Source: Pieris napi (Eukaryota > Arthropoda > Insecta > Lepidoptera > Pieridae). From it: a stretch of 64,000 nt of DNA. The stretch is taken from contig NC_062246.1 of NCBI RefSeq assembly GCF_905475465.1, forward strand, positions 11,806,001 through 11,870,000. The letters run 5' to 3'. Positions 12,001 to 23,300 of the stretch are shown here, in pieces. Each line of letters opens with the position of its first letter. Position 1 is the stretch's first letter. Position numbers and translations under genes: made by a program. The notes beneath the pieces were generated by a model. That model saw nothing but the letters and a program-made list of their open reading frames with translations, was not told the origin of the DNA and ran no database searches.

Positions 12001-14861
12001 CATAATATCTCTTTGGCAGGGGCCCTCTTGGGTCGGGGGCCCGTGGGATTTTGCCAGCCTTGAGTCCTGACGATGATGATGTCTTTTACGAGTAATCGCC
12101 CGTCTCACTCGCACACTTGTAGCCCAGTGACAAAACTCGTTTCCAATTCTAGCTCTTCTAGTTTATCGTCGGCGCTGGGACATCTGCCTAACGATTTAAA
12201 CACGTTCTCTAGACTGCCATTTTTTCCAATTTAACTGCGAAAAATATTGTAAACGAAAATTGTCTTGCTTTGTCCGCGAGTTTTCTACTCTTTCACTCAT
12301 TTTCTGAGATGATATAGTCATATACTTATGGTTACACAACAGTTTTTTTGGTTTTGGTTCAACAACCAATCCCTTCAAATATTTATTTATTTATTTACAA
12401 AAATACATACACTATCCTTATAGTACTAAGCCAATACGATAATGTCAAAAAAGGGCTTGTATACAAAGTACACATGTCAGAAGTGAAACTTCTTTGTAAA
12501 AACAAATTTTTAACTCTTGTTCATATTTATACAAATCTAAAATTTAAGATTTCCGAGACTTAGAGGGAGGGAAGAAATGTTGGGAATGTAATCGTCATTG
12601 AAATATTGAGGGTCGAGAATGAATACAAATTATAATATATAATTTTTTTTTTCGATAATAAATACAATTCGTCATTTGAGATTTCAATAAATTATTTTGC
12701 ATAAAATCTAAAATAATTTCATAAATTCTATTTACGAAATTTCGCCCTTCTCACTCTCTCTCAATCGCTCTCTCCCTTTTCTTCGAAAAAAACGCTGCAC
12801 ATCTTCGTGACGTTTTCGTAAAAAATTACCCTCATGCGGTTAAAGAAGTTTCACTTTAAAAATAAAACAACATTTAATATTAAATACATGAGATGCACAA
12901 TATTGCTGCTGTAAATTTATGATTTAAAACTTTTTGACTAACGTTAATTTATTATATAGTATACATTATCCATACATAAACAGTAGTGTTGGCCCTAGTG
13001 AGCATACGACCCTCATACCTAAGGTTGTAGGTTCGATACCCAGCTTTGCACCAATGGACTTTCTGTCTTGGTGCGCATTTAACACTTATATGGTGAATGA
13101 AAACATAGGAAATCATGCCTTCGATGCAAAAATCGGTGGCGTGTGTCAGGCACAAAAGGTTGATTGCTTGCCAGTGGCGATTTTTGGGGCGGATTTTTAG
13201 ATATCGCTGAAAGAAGGGGGGGGGGGGAAGTGACGTGTATATCGCGTGATTAATAAATCAGTTGACGTTTGTGTCCCGCGCTGCACAAACTTTCCCCCAC
13301 TCCCTTGTTTAATGCTCAAGAAGTTTGCCGGTATCTGTAATATGCGTTAAGGAATATTTATTTAATTATGTCCTTTTATAAACCAAATAGAATAGTGTAC
13401 GAAGTGTCTTGTATTGTTTTTATTAATGTGTTATTAATTTTTTTACAGGCACACGAACGGACACACAGAAATGAAAAGCCGTTCACGTGTGATATTTGCA
13501 ACTCCAGCTTTGGAACTAATTCCAGTCTAAAGCGACATTTGAAAGTTGTAAGTTTTTTATAATTATTACTAGCAAATTGTTTTTTTTTTATTTAGCCCGT
13601 ATTTCGCCGAGATTAGCTACGGTATGTCAAAAATGTGTTAGAATTTGAAAAATCATTTAGCTAAAGGCTGATTTACACGGGGTAAGTAGACAAGTCAGTC
13701 GCAGCGCCAATGTCGGCGCCGCGACTGACTTTAACTGTTTACATGAAGTAAGTAGTAGTGGTGCGTTTCTTACGATGAGCACACGTGTGTGAAGTCAGTG
13801 GGAAAAATGAATTCGCGAAAACAACTGAAACGACGATTTAATTATTTGTTGAAAAATTTAGCCACCAGATCTGGTGGATTTTTATATCTTGTCGAGCTCT
13901 AAATAATATGTAGCCCTTATGGCTTTAATTTTATTTTTTACTTCAGTAGAAGTGAGCCCTTCGATTTGCATTTGTTGAGCCATATTTTGCAACGCTGTTG
14001 ACCGTATTTCTTTATTGCGTAATTTAGGGATTTAATATCCCAAAGGCACTCGTTTTCGCCATATAATTGCACCAATTTTAAGGTTTCGTCTTAGCGAAGA
14101 AGCTTCATTTTTATCGCCAGCGAAAAAAACGTGGTCACTCTACAACGCAGCGGCAGTGACTAACCACGCACTGACTTGTCTGTTTACACGGTGTTTATTT
14201 GGCTGGCGCGGGGGTGCGCGGGTGGCGGGGGGCGCCAACTGACTTTAAAATATTCGTGTCCGAATATTCAAGTCAGCGCTGACTTCAAGCCACTGTACTG
14301 ACTTCAAATCAGTTTACACAGGGTTTTTTTCGGGTCAGCACTGACTTGCCTCGAATTTGAAGTCAGTTACTGACCCTGTGTAAATCAGCTCTAAGTCTCG
14401 AATGAATTAAAAGATTACACAATTATATAATAAATAAAGTTAAAGATAATTAGGTTACCTTTATACTTTATAGCTTTGGAAAATTTGTCATATAAAATAT
14501 TTGATCATAATCTATATTACAGGATTGCATTTTTTCTGACAGTTCAATTTTTTTTTTTGAACTTCTAATAAATGTAGTATTATTTAATCTCTTTAGCCTT
14601 TATAATAATCTTATTATATTTTCTCAGTCACACAACACAACAAAACCTTACGAATGTCGGACCTGTCACAGATGCTTTATGCAGGAATCGATCCGGGATC
14701 GCCACGAACTACGTCTCCATAGCAACCCGGAAGATTTCAAATATCCTTGCAAATTATGTACATCGAAATTCATTGAAATGAAGGATCTAAAGAAACATCT
14801 TTATAAAGTGCACCCAAAAGTTAAAAGAAAGAAACATTCTGATGATGATTACTCTGAATAG
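6040..14861 (+). CDS. Nine-finger C2H2 zinc-finger protein, 7 exons, 731 aa
   Basis: Exons: 6040-7294, 7604-7772, 8035-8148, 8829-9000, 10199-10351, 13449-13547, 14628-14861. All introns are GT-AG with matching phases (1,2,2,0,0,0). Residues 1-418 form a long low-complexity N-terminus rich in Asn, Ser and Asp with no known domain. C2H2 fingers follow at about 428-448, 494-515, 522-542, 549-569, 576-596, 607-627, 635-656, 664-685 and 695-716, all C-x2-C-x12-H-x3/4-H. Some linkers are TGEKP-like (HRNEKPF, TTKPYEC). A basic/acidic tail (KVKRKKHSDDDYSE) ends the protein and may hold a nuclear localisation signal. It is most likely a nuclear, sequence-specific DNA-binding protein. I cannot assign a named orthologue. 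Fingers 2, 6 and 7 are each split by an intron, and reading across these splices restores the finger, which supports the exon model. Confidence 0.92.
8214..8651 (+). repeat. MITE-like repeat, family B, copy 1
   Basis: An A-rich start is followed by the palindrome GTGTACTAGTGTACAC and the arm AGAAGTGAAACTTCTTT; the right end is AAAGAAGTTTCTCTTC. Near the right end a roughly 20-bp unit (GACGCGTAACCGAAAAATG) is repeated three times. The second copy lies at 40371-40882. It has no coding capacity and lies in intron 3 of the zinc-finger gene. Confidence 0.8.
9045..9310. repeat. SINE-related fragments
   Basis: CAGTGTTGGCCTAGTGGCTT near 9052 is the tRNA-like SINE head on the plus strand. GACACACACGCGCCGTCGAC near 9160 and CCACTAGGCCAAC near 9282 are other pieces of the same family in mixed orientation. 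This looks like a rearranged or nested pair of SINE copies in intron 4 of the zinc-finger gene. Confidence 0.55.
9311..10198. other. Zinc-finger gene intron 4, remainder
   Basis: AT-rich intronic sequence up to the acceptor before 10199. No coding or repeat structure is recognised. Confidence 0.5.
10497..11400. mobile_element. Degenerate retroelement relic with nested inverted repeats
   Basis: At about 10600-10720 the plus strand can be read as AKEKRFFPRLVREAIEIKKH followed by PNDNREDGLKLSN, a motif frequently found near the C-terminal end of retroelement proteins in insects (possibly Penelope-like, GIY-YIG region). Around it are inverted repeats: a perfect 19-bp pair at 10967-10985 and 11061-11079, a pair around ATACAAAAAACCCAAGATGCAC (about 10721-10752 versus 11351-11385), and a GAGCGCA hairpin near 11291-11330. 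The reading frame is broken. The family assignment is tentative. Confidence 0.5.
11880..12080 (+). repeat. Dispersed lepidopteran repeat fragment
   Basis: The phrase GTCCCACTAATGGCCATAGG followed by CCTCCTCTCTTAGGCGAGAAG and CCCACGCTAGCCCAATGCG is, from general knowledge, a common dispersed repeat in moth genomes. No open frame is left, and I cannot say which element class it belongs to. It lies in intron 5 of the zinc-finger gene. Confidence 0.45.
12447..12855 (+). repeat. MITE-like repeat, family A, copy 1
   Basis: An A-run, an imperfect palindrome (GTATACAAAGTACAC), then CAGAAGTGAAACTTCTTTG; the right end is AAAGAAGTTTCACTTT. The interior shares long stretches with 29482-29930, for example AAATTTTTAACTCTTGTT, CCCTTCTCACTCTCTCTCAA and GCTGCACATCTTCGTGACG. 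It is non-coding and lies in intron 5 of the zinc-finger gene. Confidence 0.8.
12981..13190 (+). repeat. Lepidopteran tRNA-derived SINE
   Basis: It begins AGTAGTGTTGGCCCTAGTG, has a B-box-like GTAGGTTCGATACCC, then CACCAATGGACTTTCTGTC, CGCATTTAACACT and GTGTGTCAGGCACAAAAGG. The block order matches the copies at 920-1170 and 41637-41880. It lies in intron 5 of the zinc-finger gene, just upstream of exon 6. Confidence 0.85.
13665..14391 (-). mobile_element. PIF/Harbinger-type element with MADF-like remnant
   Basis: Flanked by TAA at 13662-13664 and 14392-14394, the 3-bp TWA duplication typical of Harbinger elements. The ends are inverted: AGGCTGATTTACACGGGG and ACCCTGTGTAAATCAGCTC. On the minus strand (about 14065-13900) a decayed frame reads LYGENECLWDIKS, then after a frameshift RNKEIRSTALQNMA and VKNKIKAIRATYY. 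This is the pattern of a MADF domain (Harbinger accessory DNA-binding protein). Direct and inverted copies of AGTCAGT-type words (CTGACTT) crowd both ends. It lies in intron 6 of the zinc-finger gene. Confidence 0.8.
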
Positions 14862-17630
14862 TACGAGATCTAAACGTCTTCAAGTCATACGTGTACGCGT
14901 ATAGAACGTACTCGACGTACAAATACTTCGAATATTGTGGGATTCGGATTACGAAAGTTTTTTCCTTTCTATCACTGGTAAAACGAAATGTGTGCATTGA
15001 AATAGTACTCAAGTTACTTTCAAATTCTATAGTGACCGTGGTCTACATAAAAGTTCCAGCACTCAAAAGGGTAGTTCAAGTTTACCAACTTTAGAGATGT
15101 CAAATTCAAACTACATAGAGAAAATGGTTTTTTATGTTACAGAGAGAAAATTCTGTCCCAGATTCAAAAACTCTTCCAAAATCTTATTGTAACAGAAAGT
15201 TTTAGATATAAAGGATTTTATGTTTGAATTTGTCTATGGTTTGGAAGATCAAACATGTAAAGCGATTTAAAAACTTAACTGAAGACATTATTTGTCAAGA
15301 CAAAAGTAATATAAAATAAGTCAAGACTTAAAGTAACTATGATGCTTTGTCATTATTTAAATTAAAATTAACTATTAGACATCTAATAGTGAACAGATAT
15401 TTTATTTTGTACATAAACAACTTTTACAATTTTATAGATCGTTGCCTAAGATTAATGTAAAAATTAGGTATATAGATAATTTTAGGGAAATTTTACATAT
15501 TAATATGGGCACATTCTTATATTCTGTTTTTAAGTTTAGTTCTTAAGGTTGGTTAAAGCACTAACTTGAATATAACACGGTTAATAGCTAATTTTAATAC
15601 AAAACCGATTTGTATCAGAAAGGAAAATATATTTATTGAGTTAATTAATCATTAGTGTCTCAAAAATTATTTATTGAATAAATTCTGTGTGTAATTCAAC
15701 CCGTCTCTTATTACATTGATTTATTATATACTGATTTAGCTTATTTAATTCTATTGGCGGGACTTGATTTTTTAATTAACCAAAGAAACAAATTGATATA
15801 ATAATATATTACTGACACAATAAAAAGATTAATTTAAATTATAACAAAAAGCCTTAAAAACCTAGATTAAAAGTAATATATAGTACTTGTTACTATGGTT
15901 ACAATTATTGTTCTATGTAAAAAATATTGTAACCATGGTAACAAACACTACTAACCTTACTTTTTTATGTTTTGTTTTTCCCTATCACTCATGTGCTGCT
16001 TTGCTAAAATATGAAAAATATTTATATATTTGGTGTTTGTAGCATAAAACTCAGTATGTTTTCAAAGGCCCAAAAGGATAAATTATGGATATTTTTTTTA
16101 AAACATATCAATTAAGCTCGCCATTAAAAAATGAGTATTGTTATAATTTAATGTTAATAAAGCTATTATGTTACTTTTTAGGAAAATTGGTACTGAAACA
16201 AAAATCTCAAAATTTTGTTACAAATTATTTGTATACATATATTTTAACACAAAGTAAGAGGTATTAAGGAATAGTTAAGTTAAATGTTAAGAATACATAA
16301 TTTCAGAGTATTGTTATTATATAAGGTATTTTCAATATGTCTATTGTAATTAAGGAATATTACCAAATTTTTGTAAATATTCAATGTCTTAGAATGTCGT
16401 TCTAATAAATATTATTGAATCAATTTTTTTTCTATATCCTTTACATCTCATATTATAACATTATTATTATTCTTGTTTAGAGCTGGCCCTGGTTACCAGG
16501 AGCTTTGAAAACTGAGAATTGTGTGTAAGAACTAAATCAAAGAAATCTTTATTACATCACTTAGAGCCCAGATAATAATACTATAGGCTAACTCTAAGGA
16601 ATATACATGATATTGTATATGTTATTTGATATAATATAATAAAGCAAGGTTAAGTAATAAGAAACATATACACAATTAAATCTTTATTGATACTTATCAC
16701 TAATAAAAGGAGTTTAAACAAAACAAAAATTGGCAGTTTGTGTCAAACTGTCTTTTGATATACACACTGTATTTAGTATGAAGTTATATTTAAAAAAAGT
16801 AAAAAAAAATTCTATGGACATAGTTTTTGCTCCCTTTACAGAAATTTAGTTTTGTCTACACTGGGTGGCTTGCATAATGTGCAGGCAGGTGAAAAAGCAT
16901 CTATAACCTATATGGCTCCAATTACCAACAATAGTTCTTTTGAAGCACCTTTGACAACTACAAACCACCTTAATGTAGCAAAAATATACATGAAACACTT
17001 AAATATGATGTTAAAACTGATTTTTTTTTTAATTTCGGCAAAATTTAATGTCTGACAAAAAACTTATTACATTAAATATAACTTTGTATGCTTTAAAATC
17101 AAAAGTTACAGGATTTCATTTACATATATCAGATTTACTTCCTACCTAGGTTATGCCTCAGTTTGCGATGAAGGTCTTTGACAAAATTTTTGTATGTTAG
17201 ATGTTAAGAAAGTATTACAGACAAACTGTTTACGACAACATCATTTAGAACAACATACTGGTTATATTGACCAAAAACAAAGATCCCGGCTGAATTCTAT
17301 TATACCTAATAAAAATGTCATCGCCTGTTACAAGTATCAGTTTTTACTATCAAATATGAGTAGTCCCTCCCTTCAATGTTGTTATAACACATTTCTACTG
17401 TATGTTGTTTGTGGGTTATACATGAAATTTTAACAACTGCAGTAAAACACTTTCCTAACCATATACAATGAAGTATTTATTAAGTTATTAACATACATTA
17501 ATAAGTATTTTAGTGCACATTGCATTTTATAAAAAAAAATTAAACAAACTGTCATGAATATTGTATTGAAACAATTAATACCATTTATCCATTACAAACC
17601 TTGGCAGACCATTTACTTTCTTATGTTAAT
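14862..17630. other. Convergent 3' regions of the zinc-finger gene and e(r)
   Basis: No coding sequence is recognised between the zinc-finger stop (14861) and the e(r) stop (17631). Several AATAAA signals lie downstream of the zinc-finger stop (for example near 15675). On the minus strand an AATAAA (TTTATT near 16683) lies about 0.95 kb beyond the e(r) stop. A small palindromic element sits at 15869-15967. The rest is AT-rich and unremarkable. Confidence 0.5.
15869..15967. repeat. Small palindromic MITE-like element
   Basis: TTGTTACTATGGTTACAAT (15887-15905) faces ATTGTAACCATGGTAACAA (15926-15944), 18 of 19 bases complementary. A weaker inverted match continues outward to AAAAGTAA/TTACTTTTTT. 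The loop is about 20 bp. It would form a long hairpin if transcribed in a zinc-finger-gene 3' untranslated region. It is probably a tiny MITE. Confidence 0.6.
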
Positions 17631-18429
17631 TTAATCACCTTGTCCAGCTGCTTGGCGTAGTAATACATAAATCTTTTCTTTTATCCAATCTTTATTGTAT
17701 GGAGCATAGGTGTTGGTTGACTTTTGGTACACAAGACAACTAAGATCTGCTAACTGGAAGAAAATTAGTATTATAAATTTATTAACTTTTATAGTAGTTT
17801 ATTATTATCTACACATTACATTCGTAGTGAAAAAACTTGGTTTAATTCCAAACAAAAATAAATGTTACAGTTTTATAAAGAACATAATATGGTGGTTAGA
17901 CTTGAAACTGGTTTGATGTAAATTCCTATGTTTTATATTCATATGTTGAAGGAAATAGCAGAACTTTTTTAAATAGTATTGAATACAATCTATTAAAAAC
18001 TCAGGTGATAGCAAACTTACTGAAAGTCTGTCATTAAGTATTGACATAATTACTAATTAGCTGGCTGTATTCGGTACAGTATTATTATTGTTCCTAGTTA
18101 CATTTATAATATTAAACGTCGAAATATCTATATTAGGATAAGATCAATACGTACTTGGTCTATAAAATCAAATAGTTGTGAAATATCATATGTTATTGTC
18201 GGCGTATTTGGGTTTCTCCGTTTTAAATGTTCCTCGTATATCTTGCAGACACCCTCCATACAATCATTAACGCTTTCGTAGTCTGAATATGTTCTCGTCT
18301 CAGGTCTTTGTCCCGGTTGAACCAAAAGAATTGTGTGCGACTGTAATAACATAACCTGACTTTACCGCCATTTTTGACGCTATAAATTAATATTTACGTA
18401 CGTGTACGCTTCAACTCCTTACTTACCAT
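17631..18429 (-). CDS. e(r): Enhancer of rudimentary homolog (ERH), 3 exons, 103 aa
   Basis: Exons on the minus strand: 18429-18427 (the ATG alone, followed at once by the donor GTAAGT), 18340-18155 (62 codons) and 17753-17631 (40 codons plus TAA). The protein is MSHTILLVQPGQRP at the start, with YESVNDCMEGVCKIYEEHLK, TYDISQLFDFID and YNKDWIKEKIYVLLR further on. It is nearly identical to animal ERH over its whole 103-104 residue length, so it is complete. ERH is a small dimeric nuclear protein that binds RNA-processing partners; in Drosophila it was found as a modifier of the rudimentary pyrimidine-synthesis gene. It is divergent from swm 1.96 kb away and convergent with the zinc-finger gene. 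Longer readings starting inside exon 2 (MLLQSHT) are rejected because the splice to the isolated ATG restores the conserved N-terminus. Confidence 0.98.
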
Positions 18430-18978
18430 TTTATAAGCTTATTGATAATTTCTATGCCTCGAATAAATAAATTAATTGTCAAAATTCAAGAATATATCGA
18501 AAATCGAACACCAGTTAAAACATCAAGCCTATTTTTTTTTTATTCATAAATCAGAATAGCCAATCACAATGCATTATTGGGGACAGACCTGAATTCAAAT
18601 CTCTACTCTACAGACTCAAAAAAGGAAGCTACAACAGTAATAACTGTTTCTATCGGCCTTTATTTTTCGATTTTAAAATATATTTTTTTTATAGTAAATA
18701 TTTTTTTAGTATCAATCTATCTTAAATTTTTAACTATATTAAATGAACAAATGATTCGTTGTATTAGAAATCTGTGATTCGTTAAAAAGAACGTATTTAG
18801 TTATCCGTGTATACATATTATCCTGTCTGTTATCCTGACTGAAAATTACAGGCTGTTGGCAAAATATACGCATGTAAAATCCGTAATACTTATTAAGGAT
18901 TCTGTAAACACTATATTGCTCAAATGTCTATGTGATGTCACATCTATTAAAACTACGTTATATACTCTTTCAACCTTA

Positions 18979-19686
18979 AGGTGCGCTTACACGAGGGCAA
19001 TAATTGCTCGGCGACACGAATGGACAGATCTGGAGCAATTAATGGAGCAATTTCAATAAATTCAATAAATTTCAATAAATTATTTCGGCGATATTGCTTC
19101 TAATTGCTCCAGATATTTCATATCGCTCAATGTCGCAGATACGAATTGACGAATATCCAATGGACTTGGAAATACCTAGCAATTTTTGTATATGTCTCAT
19201 TCGCACTTGTTTGTTTTGCGGCTTGCCGTCTTGCTTCCGCGGGGAGAGCGAGAGGTCTAAATAATAATAATTTCTAATTACTTTATTTAAAAGTAATTCA
19301 AAGTCTGTTCGTGACATTCTAGTAAAGTTTTTGAATAATATATCATCTAATTCTTTAAATAATGAAAATTTTGTCCTCTTTGCCAAAAACGATCGCACCC
19401 AGATGCGCCTATTCCTTTTCTTTCTTTTTTGTTTTTGATTAATGATAAAAAAAGCGCTACAAGCCGCCGCAGCAAGAACAATGTCGTCCATAGCGAGCGA
19501 AAACTGAAACGCTCGTGTATGACAGTATTGCCTAGTTGATGAAGTTGCGCCATATCGCTCAATATTGTATTGCGCAGTATTGATGCTTGTTGCCGTTGCC
19601 GTAAATTTCTTGATGTAGTCGTGACGTCATAATTGACGAGTATTGACTGGAATTGAGCAATTTTAGTTGCCCGTGTAAGCGCATCT
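18979..19686 (-). mobile_element. PIF/Harbinger-type element, internally deleted, 708 bp
   Basis: Flanked by TTA at 18976-18978 and 19687-19689. Terminal inverted repeats are AGGTGCGCTTACACGAGGG and CCGTGTAAGCGCATCT; GAGCAATT-type words follow inside both. The minus strand carries an open frame (see next entry) that covers only the N-terminal part of a Harbinger transposase; the DDE core is missing, so the copy is non-autonomous. Confidence 0.85.
19072..19491 (-). pseudogene. N-terminal fragment of a Harbinger (HARBI1/ALP1-like) transposase
   Basis: 139 codons, open. It begins MDDIVLAAAACSAFFI, then a Lys/Arg-rich stretch, RRIWVRSFLAKR and FKNFTRMSRTDFELLLNKV, which is the usual N-terminal layout of insect PIF/Harbinger nucleases (WV-hydrophobic-R, then F-N-x-RMS-x-x-F-E-LL). 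After about residue 110 the similarity to the family is lost and the frame stops. The catalytic DDE domain is absent. It sits inside the 18979-19686 element between e(r) and swm, and is not a host gene. Confidence 0.8.
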
Positions 19687-20390
19687 TTAGTAATGGTTGT
19701 TATTTATTTTTTTATGCTGTTACTCTTGCGAAACCTCTTGCAAAAATCTCTTTTACGAAATATACCTTCTAAACTATTTCTTTATTGCTTTTGATGTTTT
19801 TTTCCTCCTGTATTCCTCTAATCTACAACTCCAGCGACCAGCACAGTAAAACATCCCACTCGGGCCACTTCAGATATTACTTACTTGCATATTCTTTTAA
19901 TAACACACAAACATAGAGTATTTTCAATATGTATTCTAAACCTACATACATATAATATACACTTACGTAACTGATTTACTACTTATTTAAATCCGGTTAA
20001 AGAAATCGAAAGCTCATCTGTTTTTTCATATGTAGGCAAGAAAATTTCTTGACGTGAGTCTAACAGATTTTCTTTAACTTTAACAAATTCTGTGTATATA
20101 TATTTTAATAACAGCTTAATAAAATCCAATGAATATGAAATATTATAATGAATATTTTTGCATGCGCTTATTTATGATGGCAATACTAAGGAATTCGCAA
20201 TTCGCTTTCAAGTTTATATTATAATCTTTGAAGTTTGAAAAAAAATATTTCAAGAGGAAAAGACAAACGTGAAAGTCGTGTCATCAATTATATTTGAGAA
20301 ATAAACTATATAGTATTTTTTACAGTGATTTATCTAATAGTGATATTTTGCATGGATATTTGAGTATAAACATCGAACCTAGTGCTAAAA

Positions 20391-23300
20391 ATGATTATAG
20401 AAAATCCAGATGCGTTCAAAACATGGTTGACCTCCATATTGGAACCCCTGTGAGTATTATTTAAGGAAGATCCCTAGAAATTGAAATGATAGTTATTTAT
20501 TTAGAGTTTAGGTACTTCTAAATTAATTTAAAGTTTTTTAAAAGACTCGAAGTAACTACTATTTATATACGATTTATTTGGAAGCACATACACCCTTAGA
20601 CCATTTCGCAATGTCGAAACTCAAATTATGCACTTATCTTGACGTTTCAATTTCTCAAATCCATTTTATAGTGAATGTTTCGGGTTTTTGATATTACTCA
20701 TATAGTTAATTTTAAATTACAAAATAAACTACGGTACAAGTTCTCTCTCAAATCATAGTCTGCAATATTAATTAGGACATAACCTAAAAGCTGTTATCAG
20801 GTATAATTCGATTAATTATTTTTATTCCAAGAGAGCTCTAGTTTTTTGTAATATTGCATGGGAAATAAATATACGATTAACGATCTATGATGATGGATTA
20901 TATTCCCAGCGTTTTTAATTATAATGTAATGATTTTAGGCAGTAACCTTTGGTGCTCATTAAATAATTACTTAATTTTGTAATCAAATAAATAAAATCAA
21001 TTTTAATTCAAAACATATCAATTAAATTCTATAATAATGTAATATCAATCTAATTTGATTTATTTCCTTTTCTATAGTTATAACCTACAGTAAGGCATAC
21101 TATTAAACAATTTGATAAAAAATACAGTTTTTGCAATTTATAAATGTAATTTGTAATGTAATGTAGTTTGTAAAAAAAAATGTAAATTTAAAGTACATTT
21201 TATTTATGCAATATTTAAATTACATAACACAATCACAACCTTTCATTGCTCTGAGAAATAATTACTCTTTTTGCCCTAGTTGTTATTTAGGGCTATATAC
21301 CAAAGTATTTACCATATATTATTTATATAGATCTCCATTCTAAGCTTCATGGTTGACTTAAATCATTTAATAGATATTGGAATACTTTGGATTATACAGA
21401 TCCCATTTTTAAGCAACATTTATCGAACAGTATGTAAAGTATAGATTTATAAATAAGTTTTTACTCATGCAGTGAATTGTTAATGCCAGTTTATTTTAGT
21501 ATCACTGCTGTTACCACACACATTATCTAATTTTAGATATCATTGGATATATTAGTCAACCATTCATGATAAAAACAGTATGACAGTTATTACATAGTAA
21601 TTATTTCAATATTACACATATACATATTATAAAAACATGTTACAAATTTTTATTTTAGAGAGATTAATCATCTAAGACATTGAAACTAACTAACCTAACC
21701 TTAAGTTTTAAATTCTAATAAACTGTAATATATTAATATTTTACTATTGCAGATGTGATGCTGATCCGGCAGCATTAGCCAAATATGTCTATGCACTTGT
21801 TAAGAAAGACAAGGCATTGGATGAGCTTCGTGATGGAATGCTGGATCAGCTTGATGTGTTCTTGCAACAAGGTAATACTTTTTAAAATTAGCAGTAAAAA
21901 CATTGACATTATTATTAATACTAAAATTGCTTAGTTAAATTAAATGCATAGACAATCTTCGACAATCAACTTGGTAATTATTTTATGAACTTTGTATAAT
22001 TCTTTACAGAGACCAAACCGTTTGTAGAGATGCTGTTTAAGGCATTGGAGAGCCAGGAGTACCTAAAGCCTGTTGAGGAGAAGAAAGATGAAATGGCAAT
22101 AGAACCTGAAGTACCAGTTGAGGAGCCACAACCTGAGAATCATGGTCAGTGATGAGTACAAGATCTAATGTAAAATGTTTATAATTGATGTTTGTAAGAT
22201 ATTAGTAATTTGTATTTTATTTTTGTATGTTATTTGAGACAATTCGGCACACATGGCTAATAACCAAATAAAGCACGAGCACTTGGCAATAAATAAAAAA
22301 AATATAATGTTCATACAATAATATATTCAATTAACCTAAAAATTAATTTGTTGTCATTATCATATTTAAGCAAAACATCTTTGATTATAAAGACACTTTT
22401 CTCCCTGGCAATGACTATTTGCAAGCTAACAATATTAAGATAATGTTTTTATAGTGGCTCCAATGCCTACGGACATGCCTGAAGACAAGCAACGGAACCA
22501 TTCCCCCCCTGCTGCAGAAGTGAAGGAGCCTCCTCGACACCGAGTCGTGGTACCAAGGAGACCTCCGCAACATGAGCATACTCTAGTCAAGGTTAGAAAG
22601 TAATATTACGCGTCATGTTATGTGTGAACACCTATTAGACTAGAGACTCCAATGACTGATCTTAATTGAATCATTGTCTTTTAATCAAGAGCAAAATAAT
22701 TAATACTTTTTATATAATACAAATATTGTATATTGGAATGTCAATCACAGGTATTACCTACTGAACTCCTAGAAGAACCAGTGGAACCTCCAAGGAGAAG
22801 AGATAGAAGGAATGATTTGGTAAGAAAACACTTTATTATAACTTTAGCTGTATATTTAATATTTAAAAAAATATGTATATCTTCTCTTCTTCCAATATTT
22901 ATCTCTTTTTGTGTCTCTTTCCACATTTACAATTATAATGGCTAAGAGTCTAAATCTTAATCACTGTCAAATGTTCAAAGCCCAAATGAAAAGCATGACG
23001 GCTGACGGAAGGGTTTAGATACAAAAATGAATATGCTTAAGGGAGCGTTCAAGTATTGCGTCACGCAATTTTTGGAGATTATTGACACCCCTCCCCCCCA
23101 TGTAACGCGCTGTAACGTTTTACTGTACCCAAGTATAGTACAACGTTTCGTGACCACCTAGTGACTCTTTATAACTAAAAATTACCATTATGTGGTGTAC
23201 AGTAATGAAAGTCGAAAATAATATTAAAAATAACGCGTAATTCAATCCCCGCCCCGCATCGTTACGTTTTACAGAAGTACCCCCTTCCCCCAAAATTCGT

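Larger units (their letters stand above)
18430..20390. promoter_or_regulatory. Divergent spacer between e(r) and swm
   Basis: 1,961 bp lie between two divergent start codons, so it should hold both promoters and 5' untranslated regions. A Harbinger-type element (18979-19686) occupies its middle. I see no clear core-promoter motif on either side. The remaining DNA is AT-rich without recognised coding content. Confidence 0.45.
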
